Position numbers and translations under genes: made by a program. DNA of 64,000 nucleotides from the NCBI GenBank assembly GCA_965200035.1, contig OZ241334.1:558001-622000 (forward strand), given 5' to 3'. Of the stretch, positions 34,001-45,951 are shown in pieces; the stretch's first letter is position 1; every line of letters begins with the position of its first letter. The DNA is from UBA1952 sp965200035 (GTDB taxonomy: Bacteria; Bacteroidota; Bacteroidia; Chitinophagales; Chitinophagaceae). The notes under the pieces were generated by a model. The model saw only the letters and a list, made by a program, of their open reading frames with translations. It was not told where the DNA came from and did not search any database.

Positions 34001-35364
34001 CGGTGAAGGGTCGGGGCACGGTTGAGGAGGATTGGGTGGCCTTTCAGTACATTTTCAAGAATGTCCCAAACCACGCTTTCCTTGCGCTCTACCATTTTCT
34101 TCGCACTCTTTACAGTCTTCACAATGCCGCGCTCAATGAGCTTGCGGATGATGAATGGCTTAAAGAGCTCGGCAGCCATATCCTTCGGAAGACCGCACTC
34201 ATGCAGCTTCATTTCAGGACCTACCACAATTACAGAACGACCGGAATAATCCACACGCTTACCGAGGAGATTCTGACGAAAACGGCCTTGCTTACCCTTC
34301 AGTACATCTGAGAGGGATTTCAGGGCACGACCGCCTTCTGCCTTCACAGCATTAGACTTACGTGAGTTATCGAACAGAGAATCTACCGCTTCCTGAAGCA
34401 TACGCTTTTCGTTGCGGAGGATTACTTCTGGTGCTTTAATTTCAATGAGACGCTTCAGACGGTTATTACGGATAATAACGCGGCGATAAAGATCATTCAG
34501 ATCAGAAGACGCAAAGCGGCCACCGTCCAATGGAACAAGCGGACGAAGTTCTGGCGGAATGACAGGCAGATACTGCATGATCATCCACTCCAGCTTGTTC
34601 TCTACACGGGTATTCGCATCGCGGAACGCTTCCACTACGCTCAGGCGCTTAAGGGCTTCCTGCTTACGTTGCTGAGAAGTTTCGTTGGCCGCGGCATTAC
34701 GCAGATCATAAGAAAGCTGATCGAGGTCGATGCGGCTCAGGAGCATGTGCAGGCTCTCGGCACCCATCTTGGCGATGAACTTGTTCGGATCTTCATCCGG
34801 CAGCATCTGGTTTTCGCGTGGAAGCGCATCCAGAATGTCCAGATACTCATCTTCTGTGATAAGCTGCAGGCGTGTTTCTTCTTTGTCTTTCAGAGCGAGC
34901 TTCGTACGGACCATTTCATCCGCAGCACCACCCTGCACTACCACGTAGCGCTCATAGTACACGATGCTCTCCATCTTCTTAGAAGAAGTGCCGAGCAGAT
35001 AGCCGATCTTGTTGGGCAGCGATTTGAAATACCAGATGTGTACGATAGGCACCACCAATTTGATGTGGCCCATGCGCTCACGGCGTACTTTCTTCTCCGT
35101 TACTTCCACACCGCAGCGGTCGCAAACGATGCCCTTGTAACGAATGCGCTTGTACTTGCCGCAATAGCATTCATAATCTTTTACCGGACCGAAGATCTTT
35201 TCGCAGAACAGGCCATCGCGCTCCGGCTTGTACGTACGGTAGTTGATCGTTTCCGGCTTCAGCACTTCACCATAAGAGCGATCAAGGATCACATCCGGCG
35301 AAGCAAGGCTGATGGTAATTTTATTGAATCCCGGTTTGGGCCGGTTATCCTTTTTAATAGCCAT
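31042..35364 (-). CDS. rpoC: DNA-directed RNA polymerase subunit beta'
   Basis: The 1440-residue protein is full length for Bacteroidota. Zn-finger cysteines [20 protein letters not shown] are seen near residues 70-90. The catalytic [16 protein letters not shown] is near 475-490 and the bridge/trigger region (GLRGLMAKP, then later [20 protein letters not shown]) is intact. The C-terminal part carries the second Zn site ([16 protein letters not shown]) and ends in an acidic EFDEEE tail. It is translated leftward after rpoB, with a 198-bp gap that holds an inverted repeat, and ends at a strong terminator. It forms the active centre of RNA polymerase with RpoB. Confidence 0.98.
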   Translation of the reverse strand: [1440 protein letters not shown]

Positions 35365-35480
35365 ATTATTAAGAAGAGTTTTTATTTTTTGATGGTGTCA
35401 GCTTCAGAACTACTATTAAGCAGTGCTGGCGTTGGCACCGTTCATCTTGTTTACTACGATTGGGCTTTCATTAGTATATC

Positions 35481-35562
35481 AATATTCACGCAAAGACGCT
35501 AGGGAGCAGAGGCGCAAAAGTCCTGGCGTACTTGCCACTTTGCGTCTTTGCGTGAACAATAT
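35481..35562. repeat. Inverted repeat with CGCAAAGACGC arms in the rpoB-rpoC gap
   Basis: CACGCAAAGACGC (35487-35499) and its complement GCGTCTTTGCGTG (35541-35553) form a 13-bp perfect stem that extends imperfectly into AATATT on both sides; the loop is about 41 nt. Similar CGCAAAGACGC-type arms are familiar to me as dispersed intergenic repeats in Bacteroidota genomes, so this is likely one copy of a REP-like family. It lies within the rpoBC transcript. Confidence 0.65.
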
Positions 35563-39378
<3,816 letters not shown>

Positions 39379-39538
39379 AGTATATAAAGACACTAATTTT
39401 ATAAAAGATCACAAATGCATAGAGACGCCAAAAAGCCCACCAGATAAGGGTTTACCTCATCCTGCGGGACATAAACTTGGGTATCAGCAATATTGTACTA
39501 TAATGGTTTGGTGCACAGCTAGCTCCCCGAAGGGATTG

Positions 39539-39569
39539 CAAATATAGGAAGGATATTTTCCTCCAGCAA
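39539..39569 (-). promoter_or_regulatory. Bacteroidota-type promoter upstream of rpoB
   Basis: On the minus strand a TTG (39567-39569) lies 20 bp before TATATTTG (39546-39539), which matches the TTG-N19/21-TAnnTTTG consensus of Bacteroidota vegetative promoters. It predicts a leader of about 150 nt before rpoB. The remainder of the 375-bp gap 39379-39753 shows no gene. Confidence 0.55.
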
Positions 39570-39753
39570 ATATTGTTCCAAAAGTAACGGAATCACCGTA
39601 TAATCAGCGACTTTTTTAGATATGCTAGTTATAGAGAATAGCTTTACAGCAAACAGTTATTTTATTAAGATAAAAATAATTTATTGCAAATCAGGCTACT
39701 TTTCATTTATCTGATTCCGGAACAAAACCAGTATTATAAAACCGCTTAAATAA

Positions 39754-40386
39754 TCAGCCCAGCGACAGATTACGGAAGTGCCCATTGCGCTGAATCCGCT
39801 CTTTCATCTCTTCCAGCTCTTTGATGACCGGCACAATATTGTTCAAATGTCTTCGAATGTACTCTAATCGCTGCAGTTCTGTAAACAAACCCAGCATTTC
39901 ATATTCCTGCTCCAGACTGAACCCTACAAAATGACCGATCTTGTAAGATAAGCTTCCTTCAGAAATATCCGGAAATTTTTCCGGCACATTCAGCAGCGCA
40001 TACAACCGCTTCACTTCTTCCACCACATGACGGCCAAGCTTGGTATCCCCCTGATCCAGAATATTTTCAGGATAATTAACGATCGCGCCACTGTAAAGCT
40101 TTTCCGGAATCTCGCTGACCGGAGTGAGAATACGGAATACGCTCACACCTTTGGTATGCACATCCATCGATCCGTCTTCGTACTCTTTAGCCACCTCTGT
40201 TACCTCTACCAGCGTGCCAATGTCATTCAGGGATCTTTCTACAACTGGCGGCAGCCCAAATGGTTTTTTCTGCTCCATGCATTCCCGGATCATCTGCTTG
40301 TACCGTGGCTCAAAGATGTGCAGATTAAGGGTTTCGCCGGGATATACTACAATGTTGAGTGGAAATACGGGAATAAAATTCGTCAT
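39754..40386 (-). CDS. LON substrate-binding (N-terminal) domain protein
   Basis: The 210-residue protein begins MTNFIPVFPLNIVVYPGETLNLHIFEPRY, the signature opening of the Lon N-terminal domain (PUA-like beta barrel), followed by a helical bundle (about 110-200). It has no AAA or protease domain. Stand-alone proteins of this type are widespread; they probably bind unfolded or specific proteins, but the function is not settled. It follows the O-antigen ligase gene by 34 bp and may be cotranscribed with it. Confidence 0.88.
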   Translation of the reverse strand: MTNFIPVFPLNIVVYPGETLNLHIFEPRYKQMIRECMEQKKPFGLPPVVERSLNDIGTLVEVTEVAKEYEDGSMDVHTKGVSVFRILTPVSEIPEKLYSGAIVNYPENILDQGDTKLGRHVVEEVKRLYALLNVPEKFPDISEGSLSYKIGHFVGFSLEQEYEMLGLFTELQRLEYIRRHLNNIVPVIKELEEMKERIQRNGHFRNLSLG

Positions 40387-40420
40387 CAGCTTCTTACTTC
40401 AGAAGCGCTAAATATACACA

Positions 40421-41677
40421 TTATCGGGAAGGTTGGATAGCCGGTAATCCATTCGGCGGGAAGCATACAGAGCGCTGCATCAGGAAGAAAAACAAATACA
40501 CAAAAACGCCTGACTGCACTTCCAAGAAAGGATCTACCAGCAAGGGAATTAGCAGCATGAGCCAGAATGCCAGAAAAAAAAATCCTTCCCGGTTGCGCCT
40601 GATTTTTACAAGCGGAATGCACAGCCACCAGATGAGCGCCAGCGCCGCAGGAATGCCTGCTGCAACTGCCGTGGTCAGAAACTGGTTATGCGGATATAAA
40701 TACTGGTCCTGCGAGACCTGCGGATAGTATTTCGGATATTCCCGGCTCATCTCATCCAGCACATCGCCGGCTCCGGTTCCGGTCAGCGGATGTTTTTCAA
40801 TCAGCTTCAGGGCAAGGTTGTAAGAAATGATCCGGCCCACATCGCTGTACAATCCTGAGCGCTCACCAAGCTTGTAGCGGTCATAGGAATACATGGTATA
40901 ATCGATACGCTCTCTCAGGGTAGGAATGAATGTATAGGCAATCGTACCTCCCAAACCCACAATCATCAGCATCAGCAATGCCCGCTTCCAGTTAGATGCC
41001 AGCTGATAGATGATATAGCAGCACAGAAAAAGATAGAATGCCAGCAGGCCGCTCTTGGCAGCGAGCACATGCAGATATATTCCCAATAAAAGCATCACAG
41101 CCACCAGCAATGCTTTGCTCAACCGGCTATTCCAGTAACGCCAGCTGTAAGCACACCAGGCAATACATACTGCAATACAGGTACTGAAAGCAATATGATC
41201 GTTGTAAGCAGGCGTAGGCAGGGTGTGCGAATATTTGTAGCCGGTTAGGTACGTATCGGGATCGCGGATCATAAAGGACAGGCTATATAATACACCTATC
41301 ATCATCATACCGGAAAAGATGATGGTAAACACGCGCAATTGCCGCGGTGACCAGGGATCGAGCCATGTAAATGCCAGGGGTAAAAACAGAAAGGGCAGCT
41401 TCACCTGAAAATGTGCATTCCATTCTTCCTTATTGCTGCTCCAAAACCAGGAGATGGCATACAACGCTATCCAAATCAGCCCGATGAGCCACCAGCGCTG
41501 CTTCAGCCATTCTCGCGGATGCACATCACGCAGGGCATTAACGCCAAAAAGGAACATTCCGATAGAAGCCATACTGCGCGAACACAGCAGCCCCAAAAGC
41601 ATTACGGCAAAGAAAAACAATGCAAGATTGTTCTTGGTAAACGTATTATGAGCCAGGATGGTATTTTTGCGGTTCAA
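40421..41677 (-). CDS. O-antigen ligase/polymerase-family membrane protein (Wzy_C)
   Basis: The 418-residue inner-membrane protein has about ten to twelve membrane segments. The Wzy_C core includes a long periplasmic loop with HPLTGTGAGDVLDEMSREY and, after it, LYPHNQFLTTAVAAGIPAA, where the conserved His-Asn lies. Such proteins join or polymerise lipid-linked polysaccharide units in the periplasm. It is divergent from the heparinase-like, WecB and WecA-type genes, consistent with a surface-polysaccharide region. Ligase and polymerase cannot be told apart from sequence alone. Confidence 0.82.
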   Translation of the reverse strand: MNRKNTILAHNTFTKNNLALFFFAVMLLGLLCSRSMASIGMFLFGVNALRDVHPREWLKQRWWLIGLIWIALYAISWFWSSNKEEWNAHFQVKLPFLFLPLAFTWLDPWSPRQLRVFTIIFSGMMMIGVLYSLSFMIRDPDTYLTGYKYSHTLPTPAYNDHIAFSTCIAVCIAWCAYSWRYWNSRLSKALLVAVMLLLGIYLHVLAAKSGLLAFYLFLCCYIIYQLASNWKRALLMLMIVGLGGTIAYTFIPTLRERIDYTMYSYDRYKLGERSGLYSDVGRIISYNLALKLIEKHPLTGTGAGDVLDEMSREYPKYYPQVSQDQYLYPHNQFLTTAVAAGIPAALALIWWLCIPLVKIRRNREGFFFLAFWLMLLIPLLVDPFLEVQSGVFVYLFFFLMQRSVCFPPNGLPAIQPSR

Positions 41678-41792
41678 AATGGTGCTGTACGTATAATGAT
41701 GGTATAAAGCTGATGGGAATTACGTGCCTGGAAACAGAACGAAAAAGACAGCAGATTAGTACCAGACCGCCAAGATACATTTCAATATTCTT

Positions 41793-43388
41793 ATGCACCT
41801 CACCCGACTGTACCATACCTTAAAACCGCTGAGGTGGCAGCAATACTGGTACAGGTTGTGGCATCCGCTGAAGCGCCGATTTTTCGGGGGTATAAAGACA
41901 GATGAAGATGCAATAGCTGCCGCACTCGAGCAACCCATTATTCCTTTATTTGAGTTACCGGTCTTTGATCATTATGATCCTGCGAAGCGCGCTTTTACGC
42001 TGCTCAATATCAGGCAGGAATTTCCAACAGCTATTGACTGGAACTATGACCGGCATGGAATGCTCTGGCTTTATCATCTGAATTATTTTGGCTGGATGGG
42101 CGACGAGTCCATACCAATAGCTGATCGCTTGAAGACTTTGCAGGAATATCCTTCCGGCGATTATCCGGACCTGCTTTCTGATCTGAAAGTTGGGTTGGCA
42201 CCCTACCCGGTTTCCATCCGAGGCATGGTGTTGATCCGTTTTTGTCTGAAGCATGGCATCCGTGAGCGCTGGCTGGCAGAAGAGCTTTGTGATCATTACG
42301 GGTTTCTTTATCACTTTCCTGAGTATCACTTGCAGGGCAATCACCTCGGGCAGAATGGATGTTCGCTGGTTTGTGCAGGTTATTATTTCAAAAGCCAGCC
42401 TTTTTATAAGAAAGGGAAAGAAATTCTGCTGCAAGCATTACAGGAGCAGGTGCTGAAAGATGGTGGTCATATTGAAGGAAGTCCAATGTATCACAGCCTC
42501 TTGCTTTCTTCTCTGTTACAATGTATTGAGATAGGTGACGCGCTGAAGAGCGATATGAATGACGGGCTTCTCTTATCAATGAAGAGCAAAGCCTCATCAA
42601 TGCTTGGCTGGCTTGAGGCGGTCACTTTTAATAATGGCACATGGCCACAGGTGAATGACAGCACCAATGGAATGGCGCCTTCCACAAATGATCTGGTAGA
42701 ATACGCTCAAACGTTGAATATAGAAAGACGGGAGACAACACTCAGGGACAGCGGCTACCGTATGTATCGTAAAGAGCGATTTGAGCTGTTCGTTAACGCC
42801 GGAAGCATACAGCCAGCCTGGCAGCCTGGTCATGCCCATGCGCATGAGTTGTCTTTTTGCCTGAATATAGATAACCAGCCTGTAATAGTTGATCCGGGAA
42901 TTCATACTTATGAAAACAATGGGGCGAGACATTGGGAACGAAGCACTGATGCGCACAATACCCTTTCTGTAAAAAACATCAATTCATCTGACGTATGGAA
43001 GAGCTTCCGGGTAGGTAAAAAAGCGCGGGTAAAGCTGCTGACAGATGAGCCAAACCGGCTTTGTGCAGCCCATAACGGTTATCAGTTTTATTATAGAAGA
43101 AACTTCTCTATTGCAGACGAAACAATTACTTTAGAGGATTTTACGGAAAATGTACGTCAGGAAGTGATCTTAAATTTTCACTTTGCGCCAAATATTGTTT
43201 TAAAAAAATGTGGGGATTATGGTTTTTTGGCAGGAAATTTGCACCTCATGTTCAATTATTATACTTCCGCTCATATAGAAACGTACAATTTCTCGGAAGG
43301 TTTTAATCAACAAATACCTGCGCAACGGCTCTCTGTCAAAACGAACAACCATACCATCACAACCTTACACATTTTAAATGCTGATTGA
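41793..43388 (+). CDS. Heparinase II/III-like polysaccharide-processing protein
   Basis: The 531-residue protein opens with an N-terminal alpha-helical toroid (HLTRLYHTLKPLRWQQYWYRLWHPLKRR, with a YHFPEYHLQGNHLGQNGCSLV segment carrying candidate Asn-His catalytic residues). The C-terminal part is a beta-sandwich with HAHAHELSFCLNIDNQPVIVD and the DPGIHTYE motif. This arrangement is typical of heparinase II/III-like proteins encoded in polysaccharide clusters. No signal peptide is seen. Its last codons overlap the wecB-like gene by 11 bp, so the two are coupled. The substrate is unknown. Confidence 0.83.
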   Translation: MHLTRLYHTLKPLRWQQYWYRLWHPLKRRFFGGIKTDEDAIAAALEQPIIPLFELPVFDHYDPAKRAFTLLNIRQEFPTAIDWNYDRHGMLWLYHLNYFGWMGDESIPIADRLKTLQEYPSGDYPDLLSDLKVGLAPYPVSIRGMVLIRFCLKHGIRERWLAEELCDHYGFLYHFPEYHLQGNHLGQNGCSLVCAGYYFKSQPFYKKGKEILLQALQEQVLKDGGHIEGSPMYHSLLLSSLLQCIEIGDALKSDMNDGLLLSMKSKASSMLGWLEAVTFNNGTWPQVNDSTNGMAPSTNDLVEYAQTLNIERRETTLRDSGYRMYRKERFELFVNAGSIQPAWQPGHAHAHELSFCLNIDNQPVIVDPGIHTYENNGARHWERSTDAHNTLSVKNINSSDVWKSFRVGKKARVKLLTDEPNRLCAAHNGYQFYYRRNFSIADETITLEDFTENVRQEVILNFHFAPNIVLKKCGDYGFLAGNLHLMFNYYTSAHIETYNFSEGFNQQIPAQRLSVKTNNHTITTLHILNAD

Positions 43389-44505
43389 TATAATAGCCGG
43401 CGCCCGACCGAACTTTATGAAGATCGCCCCGATCATTGAAGCGATCCACGATGCTCAGCGTAATAATATTGATATTGCTTATCGCCTCGTACATACCGGT
43501 CAGCACAGCGATTGGCATATGAGCGCTGCTTTTTTTGAGCAACTGGGCATTCCTGAGCCACATATCAAGCTGGAAGTGGGCAGTGGTACACAGACGGAAA
43601 TGACTGCTACCATTATGATCCGTTACGAGCGTGTGCTGTACCAGCAAAGGCCGGATATGGTGGTGGTGGTGGGCGATGTGACTTCTACACTGGCCTGTGC
43701 GGTTACTGCTAAAAAGATGATGGATATTCCCGTAGTGCATGTAGAGGCTGGTATCCGCAGCGGCGACTGGACAATGCCGGAAGAGATCAACCGCATTGTT
43801 ACGGATTCTGTTACAGATTATTTTTTTACTACCTCGCAGACAGCGAATGAAAATCTGCTTGCAGCGGGCATTCCCGAATCAGGGATATTCTTTGTAGGCA
43901 ATACGATGATTGATACATTACTGAAGCATCAGTCGCGCTTCTGCAAACCGGATTTCTGGAATGAGCTCAACCTGCAAACTCAAAAATATATTGTACTGAC
44001 CCTGCATAGGCCGGGAACTGTTGACAGTTCAGAAAAGCTTAGAAAAATTGTTGAGGCAGTCATTGCTTCATCGCGTGGCCATAAGATCATATTTCCGCTA
44101 CATCCACGTACGGCTAAAGTATTTATGACGCTGGACATCCAGGCAGAGAACCTTTATGTGACCGATGCGCTCCCTTACCTGCAATTCAACTATCTGGTAA
44201 AAAATGCGCTGGCAGTGGTTACGGACTCCGGCGGCATTACAGAAGAAACAACTGTGATGAATGTACCATGTATGACCATCCGTGATAACACGGAGCGGCC
44301 TGAAACATGTACTATCGGAACGAATAAATTATTAGGCACTGATCCTGCGGCAATTGCACCGGCATTTGACCAATTATTTGCAGGAGAATGGCAAAAAGGA
44401 AATATCCCGCCGCTTTGGGACGGAAATACAGCTAAGCGCATCGTGAAAGTGCTGATCAAGCTTGGCGTTGAGAAAAGATCAGTATCAGTTACGGGCAAAT
44501 TTTGA
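43378..44505 (+). CDS. wecB: UDP-N-acetylglucosamine 2-epimerase (non-hydrolysing)
   Basis: The 375-residue protein interconverts UDP-GlcNAc and UDP-ManNAc in the cytoplasm. It begins IIAGARPNFMKIAPIIEA and carries HVEAGIRSGDWTMPEEINRIV (Asp and Glu of the active site), LTLHRPGTVD, PLHPRT and VTDSGGITEETTVMNVPC, all hallmarks of the family. The length is normal. ATG 43378 overlaps the end of the heparinase-like gene. The product probably feeds amino-sugar units into the polysaccharide made by this locus. Confidence 0.92.
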   Translation: MLIDIIAGARPNFMKIAPIIEAIHDAQRNNIDIAYRLVHTGQHSDWHMSAAFFEQLGIPEPHIKLEVGSGTQTEMTATIMIRYERVLYQQRPDMVVVVGDVTSTLACAVTAKKMMDIPVVHVEAGIRSGDWTMPEEINRIVTDSVTDYFFTTSQTANENLLAAGIPESGIFFVGNTMIDTLLKHQSRFCKPDFWNELNLQTQKYIVLTLHRPGTVDSSEKLRKIVEAVIASSRGHKIIFPLHPRTAKVFMTLDIQAENLYVTDALPYLQFNYLVKNALAVVTDSGGITEETTVMNVPCMTIRDNTERPETCTIGTNKLLGTDPAAIAPAFDQLFAGEWQKGNIPPLWDGNTAKRIVKVLIKLGVEKRSVSVTGKF

Positions 44506-44603
44506 GCGATTTCACCTACTAATCAATAGGTTGCATCTATAAAATATAATCTTTATACACTAGCAGATAGTGTCCCTGATTGTTAATAGATAATTATTTT
44601 TAT

Positions 44604-44637
44604 TTTGGTACAAATTTAACTCTTTATTGTAGTTTTG
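44604..44637 (+). promoter_or_regulatory. Bacteroidota-type promoter of the WecA/MraY-like gene
   Basis: TTTG at 44604-44607 and TAGTTTTG (TAnnTTTG) at 44630-44637, with 22 bp between. The predicted start of transcription lies about 15 bp before the ATG at 44659. The gene therefore likely has its own promoter despite following wecB. Confidence 0.5.
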
Positions 44638-44658
44638 TAATCTGACAGCTTGGTCATA

Positions 44659-45897
44659 ATGCATTCTTTACAGCCATATATCACTTATCTCTTTACCTTC
44701 CTTGCAGCGCTGGCTATAAGCATTTTTTCCATTCCTAATGTCATATACGTTTCCAAGCGGAAGCGCCTGCTAGATGTACCGGATAATGCCCGTAAGCTGC
44801 ACAAACGTATTGTTCCTAACCTCGGAGGCATTGGTATTTTCTTTGCGTTCATCATTGCTACCTCTCTGTTTATTAATCCATCCACATTTAGTAAATGGAA
44901 TTATATCACAGCAGCCGCGCTTGTTCTTTTCATCACAGGCATTAAAGACGACCTGGTACAGATTAGCCCATCCAAAAAATTCGTAGCACAGCTTTTCGCT
45001 GCAATCATTACTGTATGCCTGGCAGACATCCGTCTCAAATCCCTGCATGGCTTATTGGGCATACAGGAAATGCCGGTGTGGCTCAGTATGGCGTTCTCCG
45101 TTATTGGCTGCGTATTTGTGACCAACGCTTTTAATCTGATTGATGGCATTGACGGACTTGCCGGTAGCATTGGCACATTGATCGCAACACTATTTGGTAT
45201 ATTGCTGGCCGCCGAGGGCGACTTTAATGCCGCTATTATTGCGTTCAGCTTGGCTGGCTCTATCATCGGCTTTCTTAAATATAATATTTCACCCGCAAAA
45301 ATATTTATGGGCGATACAGGTTCCCTGATTATCGGCTTTGCCATATCAGCGATCAGTATCATGTTCATTAACTCTTATCATCCACAGCAGACGCCACTAT
45401 TTGGGTTTATCGCTTCCACACACGGTTGCCTGATCATTGCGCTGGCTATTTTATTCATTCCACTGTTTGATACTTTCCGCGTGTTTACCATGCGCATATC
45501 CAAAGGGCGCTCACCCTTCAGCCCCGATCGTACACACCTTCACCATTACCTGCTTGATCTTGGCCTCTCACACTCGCAAACAGTAGTTACAATTATGTCG
45601 GCCAATATTTTCGTGATCATTTTGTCGCTGGCTTTACAGTCCTTCAATATGAACATTGCGCTTACGTGCCTGCTACTGGCAGGTTTCTGCATGCTCTTTT
45701 CGTTGATGATGGTACGCCGTGCTTATTATCGGAGAAGTCATCAAAGTGTTGCACCTGTAGTTCCTGTTCAGAGCAATAACATGGAAAGATTGGAGTCGGA
45801 AATTCCGGATGGTATTCCTCACGGACAAACCAGCATTACTGTAAATGGCAAGCGCATTGTGGTAGAAGAAAACACGGAGCTTGCGTCTTTTCAATAA
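44659..45897 (+). CDS. Polyprenyl-phosphate N-acetylglucosamine-1-phosphate transferase (WecA/TagO/MraY family)
   Basis: About 412 residues from ATG 44659. A polytopic membrane protein with about eleven helices and the family motifs GIKDDLVQISPSKK, NAFNLIDGIDGLAGS, KIFMGDTGSLIIGF and the HxHH-type PDRTHLHHYLLDLGLSH on cytosolic loops. It transfers GlcNAc-1-P from UDP-GlcNAc to undecaprenyl phosphate, starting a surface glycan. A C-terminal extension of about 50 residues (ESEIPDGIPHGQTSITVNGK...) is cytosolic and polar. It ends at a terminator shared with the convergent oxidoreductase gene. Confidence 0.92.
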   Translation: MHSLQPYITYLFTFLAALAISIFSIPNVIYVSKRKRLLDVPDNARKLHKRIVPNLGGIGIFFAFIIATSLFINPSTFSKWNYITAAALVLFITGIKDDLVQISPSKKFVAQLFAAIITVCLADIRLKSLHGLLGIQEMPVWLSMAFSVIGCVFVTNAFNLIDGIDGLAGSIGTLIATLFGILLAAEGDFNAAIIAFSLAGSIIGFLKYNISPAKIFMGDTGSLIIGFAISAISIMFINSYHPQQTPLFGFIASTHGCLIIALAILFIPLFDTFRVFTMRISKGRSPFSPDRTHLHHYLLDLGLSHSQTVVTIMSANIFVIILSLALQSFNMNIALTCLLLAGFCMLFSLMMVRRAYYRRSHQSVAPVVPVQSNNMERLESEIPDGIPHGQTSITVNGKRIVVEENTELASFQ

Positions 45898-45925
45898 AGA
45901 TTTTTTCTGCTGGAAGTCTTACAGC

Positions 45926-45951
45926 AAACGCCTATCCGGCGTTTATTTTTT
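45926..45951 (+). terminator. Terminator after the WecA/MraY-like gene
   Basis: AAACGCC (45926-45932) and GGCGTTT (45938-45944) form a 7-bp stem with a 5-nt loop, followed by ATTTTTTG. The right arm overlaps the last codons of the convergent oxidoreductase gene. Confidence 0.75.

Noticed and set aside
42388..43740. Minus-strand frames opposite the heparinase-like and epimerase genes
   Set aside because: Shadows of well-supported genes; no credible start sites.
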